Source: Aurelia coerulea
Taxonomy: Eukaryota > Cnidaria > Scyphozoa > Semaeostomeae > Ulmaridae
NCBI GenBank assembly: GCA_039566865.1
Contig: CM076947.1
Coordinates: 21,577,501-21,641,500, forward strand
Direction: 5' to 3'
Length of the DNA: 64,000 nt
Position numbers and translations under genes: made by a program. This document shows, piece by piece, positions 1-11,379 of the stretch; positions within the stretch are counted from its first letter, which is position 1, and every line of letters begins with the position of its first letter. Below the pieces are notes generated by a model that was not told the origin of the DNA, searched no databases, and saw only the letters and a program-made list of their open reading frames with translations.

Positions 1-376
1 GGCAGTTGAGCATTTGACTGATCAAGTGAAAACTCAAAGTTTTCAGAGTTACTTCTTCAACGATGCTTGACTGCACTGAAGGTTTGATTGATGGATGTGG
101 AAACAAGATCAAGCAGCAAAGATCAAGTCTTAATTTTGGGCTGTAATATTACGAGTCCTAGTTTTAGTGGTAAGTGATTAGTGGTTTTGCAGTAAGAAGG
201 ACAAAACTAATTAACCTGGTTGTGAGTTAACCCATAAAAAAGGCTTTGTGAAATAGAATTATATCATCCTTCCACTATCTTTCAAGATGACATTTTCCAC
301 CCACCTCTAAGTGAAGGGTGATAGAATACAAGGTAGCAAAGGGGTAATTTTTCAATGGGGGTTTGTCCAATTGCAG

Positions 377-3300
377 GATCAAGGATCAAAAGACAAAGCA
401 TTGCAAGCAATGGCTACAATGTCATCTGCGCAAATCGTGTCTGCAACTGCTTTACATAATAAGATTGGTATGCATCAAGGTATGGATGTTCATGGGATCA
501 AGTCGGAGATGCCACACAGTCTGCCTCCTCCTTCAGTAAGTCAATTATCAATTTTTGATAACAGTTTGCCACTTGAGTTTTTTTTATCACAGATAAAAAC
601 ATCTAAACTACAACGAAATATGAATATTCTATGGCTACCGTAGCTGGAAAGGACATGATGTCATCGAGTTCCAACTACAAATGGAGTTTGGGTGTTAGCA
701 TTAAGATATTTTGAAAAGCCCAATTAGAAAGAGGAGTTGGTTTCCATCCAGTTGTAACTGATTATGTAATATCACTAGCAAATCTTTCGATGTGCCAAGA
801 TTGCTTTGAAATCGCATGTAAGATTTGCAGGCATGTATTGGGCATTGCAGACATGCTTGGCGCTACAGGCACCGGAAATTGACGATTGACGAAATTGTCT
901 CCCGTTTCCAGAGACGACTTTGAGCTTCTTTCACAAGACCATTATGTTGAGAAATTATTTTGAACATTCACTTCAGATCTTTGGGAAACGCCATAAGTTT
1001 CCATACCACTATTTTTCCATTTCAAGACCACTGTTTGGATTTTCAAGACTTAGTAGCAGACAAGATTTAATCCTTGCCTTTTATATACGTTCAACAGTTT
1101 TGACTGAGGCATTGCACCTCCGATTTAGTTTGCCACGTTTCCAAACAAAGCTGTCATTTACTAGTAAGAATAGCCAGTAGGTAGGCATTGCACCTCAGAT
1201 TTAGTTTGCCACGTTTCCAAACAAAGCTGTCATTTACTAGTAAGAATAGCCAGTAGGTAATTGTCTAAGGCCCCGTTCACACTGCTCTGTTTTCGTAGAA
1301 AAACGGAGAGAAAAACCCCTGTTTTTATGAAAGTGTTCACACTGATCCGCACAAAAATGGCACAGAAACGGAGGTTTTTGAAAAAGCTATCAAAAGTGGT
1401 TGTCCACAAAAAACGGAGGTTTTTGAAAACGCACTGAATGAATGTGAACGCACAAAACGGATAACGGATACGGACATTTTTCCGTTTACCCTCCGTTTTT
1501 GTACGAAAACAGAGCAATGTGAACGGGTAGTCTCGATGCATCAAAAACAGATCATAACAAATTCGGCGCAGTGTGAACGCGGCCTAAAGATGTGACCTCA
1601 CTCACAACAGCAGTCTTGTTATTTATCGTAGTTCTGGCCTCCAGGCTCTATGCCACAGACTGTTGGATCACCAACTCTTGGGTACCCATTTGCAGGACCT
1701 GCTCCATACTATCCTGGTCCACTGCCTCCTGTCTCTGCAATGTCACAAGGATCACCTGAGCCACAGTCAACTTCTTCTTCAAGCCTTCCCCCGTCACATG
1801 AACAAATGGTAAGTACCTATTTTTTTCGAGGTTGCGCTAAATGAGGTGATTTATTTATGTCTCGGAAAAACAGTCTTCAATATGGCCTAAAGTCAATTCG
1901 ATTTCTTGGTGCTAAACTTTGGAATACATTACCAGTGGAACTCCGAAATGCTTCATCAAAAATATCGTTCAAAACAAAACTAAAAATTTTCTTATTGAAA
2001 AATGTCAACCGATGAATCTACACTGCCACAATTTGTGTTAACCTATGAAAAGAAAATGCATAATTATTTAAATTCATCTAAATACACCTGATATTATCTT
2101 AGGATAGGGGGGGGGGGGGCTCTCTCCTCGATTAGTTTACCTATTGAGAGAGCTCCTCCTTCAAGTAATTCCCTGTATGCAATTTATTTAGTTCCTCCTT
2201 GTATTTGTATATTGTATTAAGTTTTGGTATTACTGTATTAATTTTTGTAACTTTTCTTTTATCTTTGTAGTTTAGTCATGTGTTTGTATAGTTAGTAGTT
2301 AGGACTATAAATTGTATATTGTGGAATTTAAAATATATGAACTGAACTGAACTGAACTGAACTGAACTGAACTGAACTGAACTGAACTGAACTGAACTGA
2401 ACTGAACTGAACTGAACTGAACTGAACTGAACTGAACTGAACTGAACTGAACTGAACTGAACTGAACTGAACTGAGGGGTAGTTTTCGAAGGAGTTCCGT
2501 GTATTTGAACTGTTCCGGAGTTCCGTGTATTTGGAGTTGAATGAATTAACTAAAAGTGTCCTTTCTCTCATGTAATAAATTGTTGCTATTGTGCAAAGAA
2601 GTCTCAGGCTAGCTCCAGGAGAAGATTCCTTAATGCCCTTGGTTTTGTCAATGTTTTCTATGAAACAGTGGCACTGCCCTTTCGGTGAAATAACGTGGTG
2701 CAAATCATACGAATTCTCTCTTTTATATAAGAATACTTTAAATTTTGTCCAGCCTTGATATTCTTAAGAAATTTTCGTTTTGAGCCTGAATCTATTCTTA
2801 GAATATTCTTATTTTTTTCAAAGCTTTCAAAGGAAATAGCCGCCCTCGAATAGAAACCAAGCTTTTGAAAAAACGAGATATGTCAGTCATGCGATTCTCT
2901 GTTATGAACATCACAAAACAGGCAACTGCTGAAAAATGAGACACAAATATGCGAGCTGAGGCTGAGCAATATTCTTGTAATAATCTTAAAAATTGGATGA
3001 TTCTGAGCCTGACTATTCTTATAAACATTATCCTTATAAAAAGAAAAGAGTGTTGTTACTGTACCTTTTACCTTTCAGCAAAGATCGAATGCAGGTGGTC
3101 CAACAGGGTCAGCCATCATGGTACCTGGGTCTCCATGGCACTCAAGAGCACCACCACCAGTGGTAAATTTATTGTTCTTTTATGACTGCCCTTGTTCTTT
3201 CCTTCTTACGAATGTACAGTTTATTCAAGAAACCTGCAAAACATTTCTAAAATCATAGATAGATTTTCCTAGTATTTCTGCATTCCAGCACTGACTTCAA

Positions 3301-6300
3301 AAGTATCCTCTTGAGAGATGAATGTCTTCGCCGTAATATTTATAGCTTATTCAAGGGGATTCCATTCTCCCAAGAACACAAAATATATACTAATGCATGC
3401 CAGTGTCATTATTGTCAGGAAGGAAATTTCAATCATTTTTCCAGGTTTTTGAAAGGGACTTTCTGCAGAAACCGCCCATATCCACGTGAATAAATGATTG
3501 ATTAAAGCTGGGTAAAGATTACTGAATCTAATTGAACATAACGGCAACAAAACAAGACAGTTTTTCAAAATTATTGCTTTGATATCCAGCGAGCAGTGAC
3601 CTTCCAAATGGGGGTTGTTTTTATTGACTCACCTGTTACTTTTTCTTTTGAGTATATGCTTGGAGTGGTTGAATGAAGGATTTCTAGTTTCAATTGAATC
3701 GGTTTGTAGTAACAGATCTTTACTTTATCTCGTAGCCTATAAGAATAGTTGACTTCTCTGCCTTCGTCGAAACTCAGCGTGCAGAACAACCTGACAGTGT
3801 AAGTTCTTACTATTTTTTATTCCACTGGCAAAAAAATTGCAAAAATGTTAGATCTTGTTAAAAGGCATGGTTCAGAAATTGAACATGTGACTTTAGTCAG
3901 AAATTCAATCTAAAAGAATTTGGGCCCCTGTTTCCATGGGGCTCTATTGAAAATGATAAACAAGCAAATAAAGTAAAATGTAAGCACTTTGATGCGAATT
4001 GAAATTGGCACAATGTTTCGAGCATAGCCCGTTATTAACGGGCTATGCTCGAGACATCGTGTCAATTTCAATTCGCGTTATCAAGATGGCTTGATAACGG
4101 GCTATGCTCGAAACATGGTGCTTATTTCAATTCGCATCAAAATGCTTATATTTTACTTTATTTACTTGTTTATCATTCTACAATTGCATTACACGCAACA
4201 AGAAGATTTTTTTGGCTCTATTTAAAGGTTGCTTTCGGATCTTAGTGTTTTAAGTGGTCAAGGTATTTTCGGCTCTCAAGAATTTTTGTGGCCATGCCAA
4301 AATTTAATCTGCAGTATGAAAATATTAGAGAAATATCATCCCCACAGAGAAATTCATGCTAAATATTCGCTGTATTTTTTTGGGAAACTATATTATTTGT
4401 TTTCAGTATCACAAACATCTCTTCGTGCATATGAATCAACCAAATTTCGCAGATCCACGAATGGAACCAATTGACATTCGACAGATCTACGATAAATTTC
4501 CCGAAAAGAAAGGAGGTTTGAAAGAACTGTACGAAAAAGGACCTGGTCATGTCTTCTTTCTTGTCAAGTTTTGGGCAGATCTCAATGCAAATATTTCTGA
4601 TGATGCTGGTGCATTTTATGGAGTGTCAAGCTCGTAAGTACAAATCCACGATCATAGTTCAATTTTGCTCCGTAAGATTTGTTTTTAAAGGTATTGAATA
4701 ATAATGTTAAAGCTGATGTCATTTTGCTAGCATAAGATCTCTTCACAATCACTGAAATATATGTTCTTGATTCAGCAACCAATGTGTTTGCTTTAAATAT
4801 GGGAATTGTTTGTTTACCAAACTTGAAAATGTTTTAACTCTGGCTATTGTAAGTTGATTGATTTGCCTTTTGTCTTGAAGTAAAGAACTTCAAAGTGTTT
4901 TGTTAAATCGATGTCTTCATGGAAAGATTCAACCGTTCGCCTAGGCCTAGAAGGTCAAGAGACCGTGATGTCTACCCAGATAAAGGATATGGCTGCAAAG
5001 AGTTGGGGAGGGGGGGGCGTGAGTCTCAAGTGAGCGGTCAAGTGCCGGTAAAATACGAAAATCTAATATCGACGTTTCATAACTATCTTTATTTGCTGAA
5101 ATTTAGCATATAATTCAAATTAAGATTACTCATGTTATTGATGGTTGTTCCTCGTGTTATTTGAAGAACTAATTAATGCGATTTTAAACCATCAGATATC
5201 AATCCAAGTCTCCTTCACCCCTTTTAGCTCACCCCATTCAAGGGTTCTTGATCGCTAAAGGGTATTTGCAGACTTGAACATCAATAGACCTTTTAGCTAT
5301 TCTACAAAAGAGCCTGGATCGAGCGTTATTTTTATACATTTTTATACACGAGGTTCGATCGAGTGACGTTAGAGCTTCTATCACTATTGTGCACATTCGA
5401 AAATTCTACAAAATGTAGCAAAATATCATTCGATTCTGATTCTTTTCAGAATAGCTAAAAGGTCTATTGGCATGGGCGCACAAGCACAAGGTGCGGCATA
5501 TGACCCATTCGTGTGTGCCTTTGATAACAGACCATCTTATTATCGATAGTAAGAAATCATTCTCTATCTCTTTCCACAGTTATGAATCGAATGAAAACAT
5601 GACGATATCCGTGTCAACGAAAGTATGTTCATTTGGAAAGCAGGTCGTTGAAAAAGTCGAAACAGAATACGCTCGATTTGAAGGTGGCAGATACATTTAT
5701 AGAATACATCGATCGCCGATGTGTGAATACATGATCAATTTTGTACACAAGCTCAAACATCTTCCGGAAAAATATATGATGAACAGTGTGTTGGAGAACT
5801 TCACAATTATACAGGTAAGGATCTTTATTGATAGCTGAGAAGAAAACATTCTGTGCCTGCGAGAAAAAGATAGGGAAAAATTTGCCTGCAATCAAATCAC
5901 TCCCAGAAGAGTAAAAATGCCAGCAACTAATGTTCAATGGCATTTTGTGCCTGCAAGCAGCGCTCGCGCATGAGTCCCGGTTAAGGCAACGAATCGCTTA
6001 ACTGTATAGGCTGCAATAGGCCACTTTCTTCCGAAAATATGAGGGATTTTCCCGAGAAGCCCACAGCACTCGACAAACCTTCAAAAGTGGCCTATTATCG
6101 AGACCAAATTCTCCCATGATTGTTGCCTTGCAGTAGAGACTTACCTATGCGCGAGCACATTTTTCCCCATGCCATGAGAGGATAAACAAGTCTTCCCCAT
6201 CAGTACAAGAAAATTAGCAAGGGTCTTTCCATTTTCCCAGGAGGATAACATGTTCTTATACCGGGTGCGCCAAAATAAACTATGCACGTTTGGCGGGTCA

Positions 6301-7402
6301 CAATAAATCGTACACTGGACCGATTTTGAAGATTTATGACTTAATCGTTAGCAGAAAGCCTGAATTAGATACTGGGATTTTTTGCAAATTTTTTCATTAT
6401 CAGTTTTTAGAGCTAGAAGCGAGTTTCCTAAAAGTTTAGTTTGCGAAAACACTGAAAACGATCAAAAAACATCGATCAAGTTTTCTAAAGAATCGACATG
6501 AATGGACAAAGAGAGACCTTGTTCGTGGTGATTTGCTATTTAAAAATCAACCGATTGTAATCTGCTGTTCGAGAGCTCGTACTGAACCCCCAAATCCCCC
6601 TGAAAACGTTTTCTCTTTGTTCATTCATGTTGGATCTTTTAAAATTTGATCGACGTTTTTCAATCGCTTTCAATGTTTTCGAAAACGAACATTTCAAGAA
6701 ACTCACTTCTAGCTCTAAAAACTGAAAACGGAACAATTTGCAAAAGTCCTAGAATCTAATTCAGGCTTTCTGCTAAAGATTAAGTCATAAATCTTCCAAA
6801 TCGGTCCAGTGTACGATTAATTGTGGCCAGCCAAACGTGCATAGTTTATTTTGGCGCACCCGGTACTTGTAAGTGTCATCGTTGTCAGGAAGGGGAACCG
6901 ACGAAATTTTGGTCCTTGTTTTCCCTCGTTTTGTAAGTTTTTATGGGAGCTTATTGCAGAAAATCTCCCATAGCCACAGGAAAGAATCGCCAATTAAAAC
7001 AACATAAATTTCCAAATCTAATTGAACACATTGGCCATGAAACAAGACATTTATTATCTTTATTATTACTTTGATATTCAGGGAGCAACAATATTTTGCA
7101 AACGCTGCCGTGCGTTCTTTGACGGTTTGTGCAAGCTTTAATTTTCCACACCTAATGTGAGCAATTGATAGCCAAAGAAATAATGCTGTGTATGAGTGTT
7201 TTCCATGTTCTATTATAAAGAAGCCTATTGCACACTCCCTTTAACTCCCCCGGTATTCACGGCACTTTTAACTGAATTGTTTCTTTTTAAGGTTGTGTCA
7301 AAGCGAGACACTCAAGAAACTTTGCTGTGTTTATCATACGTGTTCGAAGTTTCAAGTGAACTGGGAGCACAGCATTTAATATACAAACTGGTCAAAGATT
7401 AA
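377..7402 (+). CDS. TEAD: TEAD/Scalloped transcription factor, 3' part (linker and YAP-binding domain)
   Basis: TEAD proteins bind DNA in the nucleus and recruit YAP/TAZ (Yorkie) as the output of Hippo signalling. Coding exons are 377-535, 1632-1808, 3079-3162, 3736-3798, 4407-4633, 5580-5814 and 7292-7402, giving 351 residues. All junctions are GT-AG and in phase 0, except the junction 4633/5580, which splits a Ser codon. Exon 1 carries [20 protein letters not shown], the conserved stretch after the TEA domain. Exons 2-3 are a Pro/Ser/Gly-rich linker ([14 protein letters not shown]). Exon 4 starts the YAP-binding domain ([15 protein letters not shown]). Exon 5 has [19 protein letters not shown] and VKFWADLN. 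Exon 6 has [20 protein letters not shown] and [10 protein letters not shown], whose Cys is the palmitoylated residue in human TEADs. The last exon ends IYKLVKD, matching human IYRLVKD, whose Tyr contacts YAP. The TEA DNA-binding domain is upstream of the window. Family assignment is near certain; which TEAD paralogue cannot be told. Confidence 0.97.
1269..1584. mobile_element. PIF/Harbinger-like MITE in a TEAD intron
   Basis: The 316-bp element begins GGCCCCGTTCACACTGC and ends with the imperfect inverse GCAGTGTGAACGCGGCC. It is flanked by TAA on both sides, the TWA-type target duplication typical of PIF/Harbinger. The interior is palindromic (CGGAGGTTTTTGAAAA repeats and their inverse) and non-coding. 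The minus-strand reading frame across it is not a gene. Confidence 0.75.
1860..2340 (+). mobile_element. Truncated LINE 3' end (RT C-terminus and 3' UTR)
   Basis: From 1860 to 2015 the + strand reads in one frame to a stop, with [19 protein letters not shown] followed by [11 protein letters not shown]. This is the hallmark extreme C-terminus of CR1/L2/Rex-type non-LTR retrotransposon proteins. An AT-rich 3' UTR follows, with a C/G-tract and a CTATTGAGAGAGCTCCTCCT segment that recurs near 28.06 kb. The copy is severely 5'-truncated and cannot be active. It ends directly in the pentanucleotide array that starts at 2341. Confidence 0.8.
2341..2475 (+). repeat. (ACTGA)27 microsatellite at the LINE tail
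   Basis: Twenty-seven uninterrupted copies of ACTGA, exactly 135 bp. The array sits at the 3' terminus of the truncated LINE, where such elements carry a short tandem tail. The apparent Ser-Ser-Val-Gln-Phe minus-strand protein across it is an artefact of the repeat. Confidence 0.97.
3351..3612. repeat. Dispersed repeat R1, partial copy
   Basis: About 260 bp related to copies near 6.9, 18.7-19.3, 32.4, 44.3 and 57.1 kb. Shared landmarks are GGGATTCCATTCTCCCAAGAACA, here split by small changes, TTTCTGCAGAAA followed by a CATATCCACG stretch, and a terminal block near TTTGATATCCAGCGAGCAG. The full-length copy at 18733-19323 shows that the family is a palindromic DNA element. It lies in the TEAD intron between 3162 and 3736. 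Confidence 0.6.
3952..4177. repeat. Multi-arm palindrome in TEAD intron
   Basis: The outer arms start AATGATAAACAAG and end CTTGTTTATCATT and run about 80 bp. They contain ATGCGAATTGAAAT and a TTTCGAGCATAGCCCGTTAT block. In the centre that block is repeated head-to-head (CCCGTTATTAACGGG), followed by a third copy, so three alternative hairpins can form. No target duplication or coding potential was seen. Confidence 0.8.
5283..5468. mobile_element. Short palindromic MITE
   Basis: A 186-bp non-coding element in a TEAD intron. The left end AATAGACCTTTTAGCTATTC is mirrored at the right end by GAATAGCTAAAAGGTCTATT. A related half-copy lies at about 11885-11945. It ends about 110 bp before TEAD exon 6. 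Confidence 0.65.
6261..6863. mobile_element. Tc1/mariner-type long-TIR MITE (CCGGGTGCGCC family)
   Basis: The ends CCGGGTGCGCCAAAATAAAC and GTTTATTTTGGCGCACCCGG (by inversion) are flanked by TA on both sides. Similarity between the halves extends inward for about 300 bp (for example TTTTTAGAGCTAGAAGCGAG and its inverse), so the whole 603 bp is one imperfect palindrome. No transposase reading frame is present. It sits in the last TEAD intron. Confidence 0.8.
6866..7105. repeat. Dispersed repeat R1, partial copy
   Basis: Starts right after the neighbouring TA-flanked element. It shows the R1 landmarks GTGTCATCGTTGTCAGGAAG, a CTCCCATAGCCACAGG stretch and TTTGATATTCAGGGAGCAAC. Compare the copy at 3351-3612. 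It ends about 190 bp before the last TEAD exon. Confidence 0.6.
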
Positions 7403-7420
7403 TTTGCCGTTGAAATCTCG

Positions 7421-7426
7421 AATAAA
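7421..7426 (+). terminator. Candidate TEAD poly(A) signal AATAAA
   Basis: A canonical AATAAA lies 18 bp downstream of the TEAD stop codon. Its use is inferred only; a 3' UTR this short would be unusual, and later signals may be preferred. Confidence 0.4.
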
Positions 7427-8886
7427 TGAAATATTGTAAAGATCTGGCTGCAGTTATTGCATCATGCTGTTGATCGACCAAGAGTCTGTGAGTTTTATCA
7501 TTTTATACTTGCTGGAAAATATTTGAACATGTAAGCGTTGCTTGCAGGAAATTATGCTGATATGCTGTTTAAGAGACCTTTGAAAAGGGTTAGGTTTGAA
7601 TTTAAGATTTAAGGACGCAGACGGATGGGTCATGTGATTGAAATTCAACTTGTTCCTGCTCTTATGTTCACGCTTACGTTTATGATAGGCCTAGCCTAGG
7701 CCTCATTATGATTATTCCGTGCGTGCAAGTAAACAGTTGGAAAGTATACGTGCCTGCAATCAAAGAATTCTGTGAACGGTAAAGCTGCTAATAACTTATG
7801 CGTAAGATGATACTTTGTGCCTGCGAGCGGTGCTCGTCCGCGCGCGCAATATAATGAAACCTGGCCTAGCCACGTAGCCAACGCTACTAGCTGTGCAGAA
7901 AGCTGTCGAGGATTGCCTGACCTGCCTTAAAGACACTTGGCCTGTGCGTCAGTTGGCTTGTAGAAGATTTGAATACTGTTTGCTGATGCTTGTTCGTCTC
8001 TTTTGTGTCTTGTTCACTGCCATCTTGGTCACTGCTTCCACCACAGCTTTGCTTCAGTTTCCTGTACTTAATTGAAATGAATTGCCAAGCCACAACCTGT
8101 GAATTCGAATTTGGCATATGCCTCATCCGCGTGCTCCTTTAAGGCAAATATTTCCACGATACCGTGTTTATCAAATAGCGGAGGAATTTTTTATGACATA
8201 TCGTTTATTTGTTTTTTGGCGTGAGATATCAGTTGTGTTGGTCCCATAGACTTCAGAATATTTTTTCTGATCCGAAGTTAGCCTTTCCGCTCAAGAACAT
8301 AGGGCTCAAATCTTTAAGAAGGCTAGATTTCTTTTGATTGAATGACTTGTAAGAGACTTCTGCTTCTTTGCTATAATTCTACCGTTGGACTTTTTGATAT
8401 CTTGGTTATTTTCATTTGACTTTTCAGCGCATTTATATTTCCACTCGTTTGAGGACGTGACCGTAATCAAATCTTTAAATTGCAAACCAGAAGGGGGCAG
8501 GACTTGTCTGCTTTATACCATATTGTAGACATTCATGAAAACAATAATATAATAAACAAATGATTTTAGTACCAACAATGGCTGAGCTGTTAAAAACACA
8601 TTGACAGTATTGAAGCTTTCAGAAAATTCCAACGCTTGGATTATAGCAAAGTAGCTGAATTTTCTCTCAAGACATCCAATCAAATATCTGAAGTAATGGC
8701 CAATTAAACCAGCCTTTTGAAGATTTGCCACGTCACCTATAGATCAAGCAAATTTTTATGAGATTCTCAAAGTACAGATCTAAGTCAATACAAAGACACG
8801 AGTGGAAGATACATCAAATTTTGAAGTGACGCAAATTGTTTGTGTAGCTGGTTTTCATAGCAAAGAATTTTTGTAGAATTTATATA
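7427..8886. other. Intergenic stretch without recognisable gene
   Basis: No exon-like or conserved protein segment was recognised on either strand. The frame at 7893-8075 encodes a hydrophobic stretch but resembles no family I know. The only repeat noted is a fragment of F2 near 8296-8425. Confidence 0.5.
8296..8425. repeat. Foldback family F2, left-arm fragment
   Basis: Contains AGGGCTCAAATCTTTAAGAA, GACTTCTGCTTCTTTGCT and TTTTTGATATCTTGGTTATT. These match in order the left arm of the F2 copies at 44935-45418 and 53054-53967. The second arm is missing. Confidence 0.6.
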
Positions 8887-9622
8887 CCGGGTGTCCCAAT
8901 AAAAAGTACTCCCGTTTAAAACATCGTGAAAATAAGATTATCGAGCCTATAATGAAATTTTCTTTTCGATCTCTGCTGTCAATGATCCAAAATCTTTTAA
9001 GGATGGTAAAATGTTTCTTTTCTTTACTATAGAGAGTATGAAATAACGCATTGAAAAACGTCACTCTGAGCTGTACCCTTCAATCAACATCTTTCAGGTT
9101 GCCTATTCACCATCATAGTGACAGTTTTCATTTTTCTTCAAGTTGACCATAATAGTTTGGGTTTTTCTAACAGTTATGGCCAAGCTAGAAGCTTAAAGTG
9201 CATATGTCATGAAGCTGATTGGTTCATGCAACGCAATTCTCTCTATTGTTTATTACAAAGCACAGGATCGAGGCTGAATTTTCATTGCAATAGAGATTCA
9301 TGAAACAGAAATAAAAGTCACGCAACAATGATTCCACTCCAAACTTGTTTGTTGTGTTAACCAATTGCTAGCGTGACATATGTCCTTTAATGCACAAAAG
9401 GACATTAATCTGGTAATCACCAGTGCTTTTTGCAGCATGTTTCAAAATCAAGCAGCCCTAAAAGAGCAAAATTTACTAATTTTAAAGCCAATCACACGAT
9501 CAGCTATGCCTGGAAAAATAATTTGGTCATTGATGTACTTGCCAACAAAGAATTTTGAAGATCGGCCTTAAAATAAAACTTTCGTGATTTTTCAAACAGG
9601 AGCACTTTTTTGGGGCACCTGG
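8887..9622. mobile_element. Tc1/mariner-type MITE (CCGGGTGTCCC family)
   Basis: The left end CCGGGTGTCCCAATAAAAAG and the right end GGAGCACTTTTTTGGGGCACCTGG are imperfect inverses of about 30 bp, flanked by TA duplications. The 736-bp interior shares AAGATCGGCCTTAAAATAAA and CAGCTATGCCTGGAAAAATA with copies at 57643-58186 and a piece near 59600-59740. It is non-coding. Confidence 0.75.
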
Positions 9623-9884
9623 TAGGTTTGTAGGTAAATATATTGTGCAGGATTGTAACTTCTAGCTAGCTGCAGCCTGTATCCATGTTCATTTAAGACG
9701 TCATATTAGTTTGCTCGATGAACTGAATAATCCTAAAATAGGATTACTTCAAGGTTGTGGGTGATTCACACCAATTCATGTAGCTGACATGCATCCAGGA
9801 TCTCATTCCGCAAGAATGAGATATGCTGAAAATTCATTACTTCTGTTATTTCCTTTCGCTATAAAACCAAACTGGTTTCTGTTA

Positions 9885-10283
9885 CAACCGTTAAAGCTCT
9901 ATTAAGCCCCCGAAAGGGCTTGTTTTCTCTCAGAAACTCCAGAGGGGGCTTAAAAAGAGAGGGGGCTTTTCAGAGAGGGGCCTTGCTGATAAAGTCATAT
10001 GGTAAGGGTACAGACGATAACCCTTCAGGTTTTTACCCCATCTTTTTACGGAATCAACACACAGATTTAGGAGTCAAGTACACATTCAACGCAGTTAAAA
10101 TTCCTAGTTAAATAAGAATTAGATTCAACAATGGTCATAGCTTTAAGAGAGTAAAAACCCCTTAATATTCTCTTGCACGTGATGTAAGTGGAGGGCTTAA
10201 TAAAGAGGGGAGCCTACTGAATTTTTGAGTTGGAAAGGAGAGGGGTTTATTGAAAGAAGGGAGGCTAGATAGAGCTTTTGCAG
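9885..10283. mobile_element. TA-flanked MITE with AAGCTCTATTAAGCCCCC ends
   Basis: The left end CAACCGTTAAAGCTCTATTA and the right end TAGATAGAGCTTTTGCAG are imperfect inverses between TA dinucleotides. The interior repeats GGGGGCTTAAT-like segments, so the element looks like alternating AAGCCCC and GGGGCTT runs. The same end occurs at about 26989. It is non-coding. Confidence 0.6.
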
Positions 10284-10930
10284 TATTCGTATTTCGTTTC
10301 TGATCTTTTCGAAGAATATTAGGAATTGTTGTGATACTCAATAGTTAAGGAGCATGCAGCATGCACACTCTCCAGTGGTATTTGCAAATGTCAACCAATG
10401 GCGTGCGTGCATGAGACAACAGGTTTTGTTTTTATTTTAAACGTAATATGTTTCGTCTGATGTTGTTTTGAAGGTTCCCGTGCAAGATGGCGGACTTTTC
10501 ATTTTATTCATGAAGAAAATGTACCGGACGAGTAAAAGAAATTTGCAACGTTTGGTGGGCTGTAGAATGAAACGTACGTGGCCGATACTCAAAATTAAAA
10601 CGTCTGTCTATCAGTCCAAGGCTAACTTACAGGGTGTCCAGAGAAATTGTTCGGCGGTTGATTAGATATTAAAAAATAATGATATAAAGTACAGATTTCT
10701 TTTTAAACAACCCTGTTCCTAAGATTTTAAATTGATTTTTGACGCCAGAATCTTGCGAATCCGCTAAGAATTCACGGAGTTACAAGCTTTTGAAGTTCAA
10801 GTCTGTGCGACAGCTGAAACCAGACGCCCTTAACTGGATTGTTTTTCAAGAGACGTCCCAATATCGAGGTAAAAGAAGACCTCTAATGGCTCAATCGGTA
10901 TTAAAAGCCTATTATTTTATATGATTTTTG

Positions 10931-11369
10931 CACGGCGGTAGGAAACGCTGAATTTAGAAAAAGCTTTACGGGTGATACATCGAGTTATTACTATCCTAAT
11001 ATATAATTCCATTCGTGATATATCGACTTGTTTTCCTTCTGTGTCTACCTATTCTGCGAAGGCGCCATTTCAATCCGATTGACACGACTTCAAGGGCCCT
11101 GGAGTAATTATGCCACTTAAATGTGGTAACATGAAACGGAAAACCAGAGAAGGCATCCTATATTGGAGGAGTTTCCGTTTGAGTGGCATAGTTGCGCTAG
11201 GGCCCTTGAAGTCATGTCAATCGGATTAAAATGGCGCCTTCGCAGGAGAGTTAGACACAGAGGGAAAACAAGTCGATATATCACGTATGGAATTATATAT
11301 TAGGATAGGAATAACTCGATGTATCACCCGTAAAGCTTTTTCTGAATTCAGCGTTTCCTATCGCCCGTG
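10931..11369. mobile_element. Foldback element with 7-8 bp target duplication
   Basis: The arms of about 200 bp are close inverses: GGAAACGCTGAATTTAGAAA at the left and TTCTGAATTCAGCGTTTCC at the right, then CGAAGGCGCCATTT and AAATGGCGCCTTCG close to the centre. ATTTTTG flanks both ends, or GATTTTTG if the ambiguous G is counted. No reading frame of interest lies inside. It is a good candidate for a hairpin-forming MITE. Confidence 0.8.
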
Positions 11370-11379
11370 ATTTTTGGTT

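Noticed and set aside
2305..2703. Minus-strand protein with a Ser-Ser-Val-Gln-Phe repeat
   Set aside because: It is the six-frame shadow of the perfect ACTGA pentanucleotide array at the end of a LINE.
3952..4177. Possible CRISPR-like or tRNA-like structure
   Set aside because: The repeats alternate in orientation and there are no regular spacers or tRNA features; a multi-arm palindrome explains the pattern.
4919..5113. Arg/Asp-rich frame ([19 protein letters not shown]) between TEAD exons
   Set aside because: It looks RS-like, but the flanking TEAD exons join perfectly in phase (a split Ser codon) without it, and no acceptor/donor pair would keep the TEAD frame. A cryptic exon is possible but unsupported.
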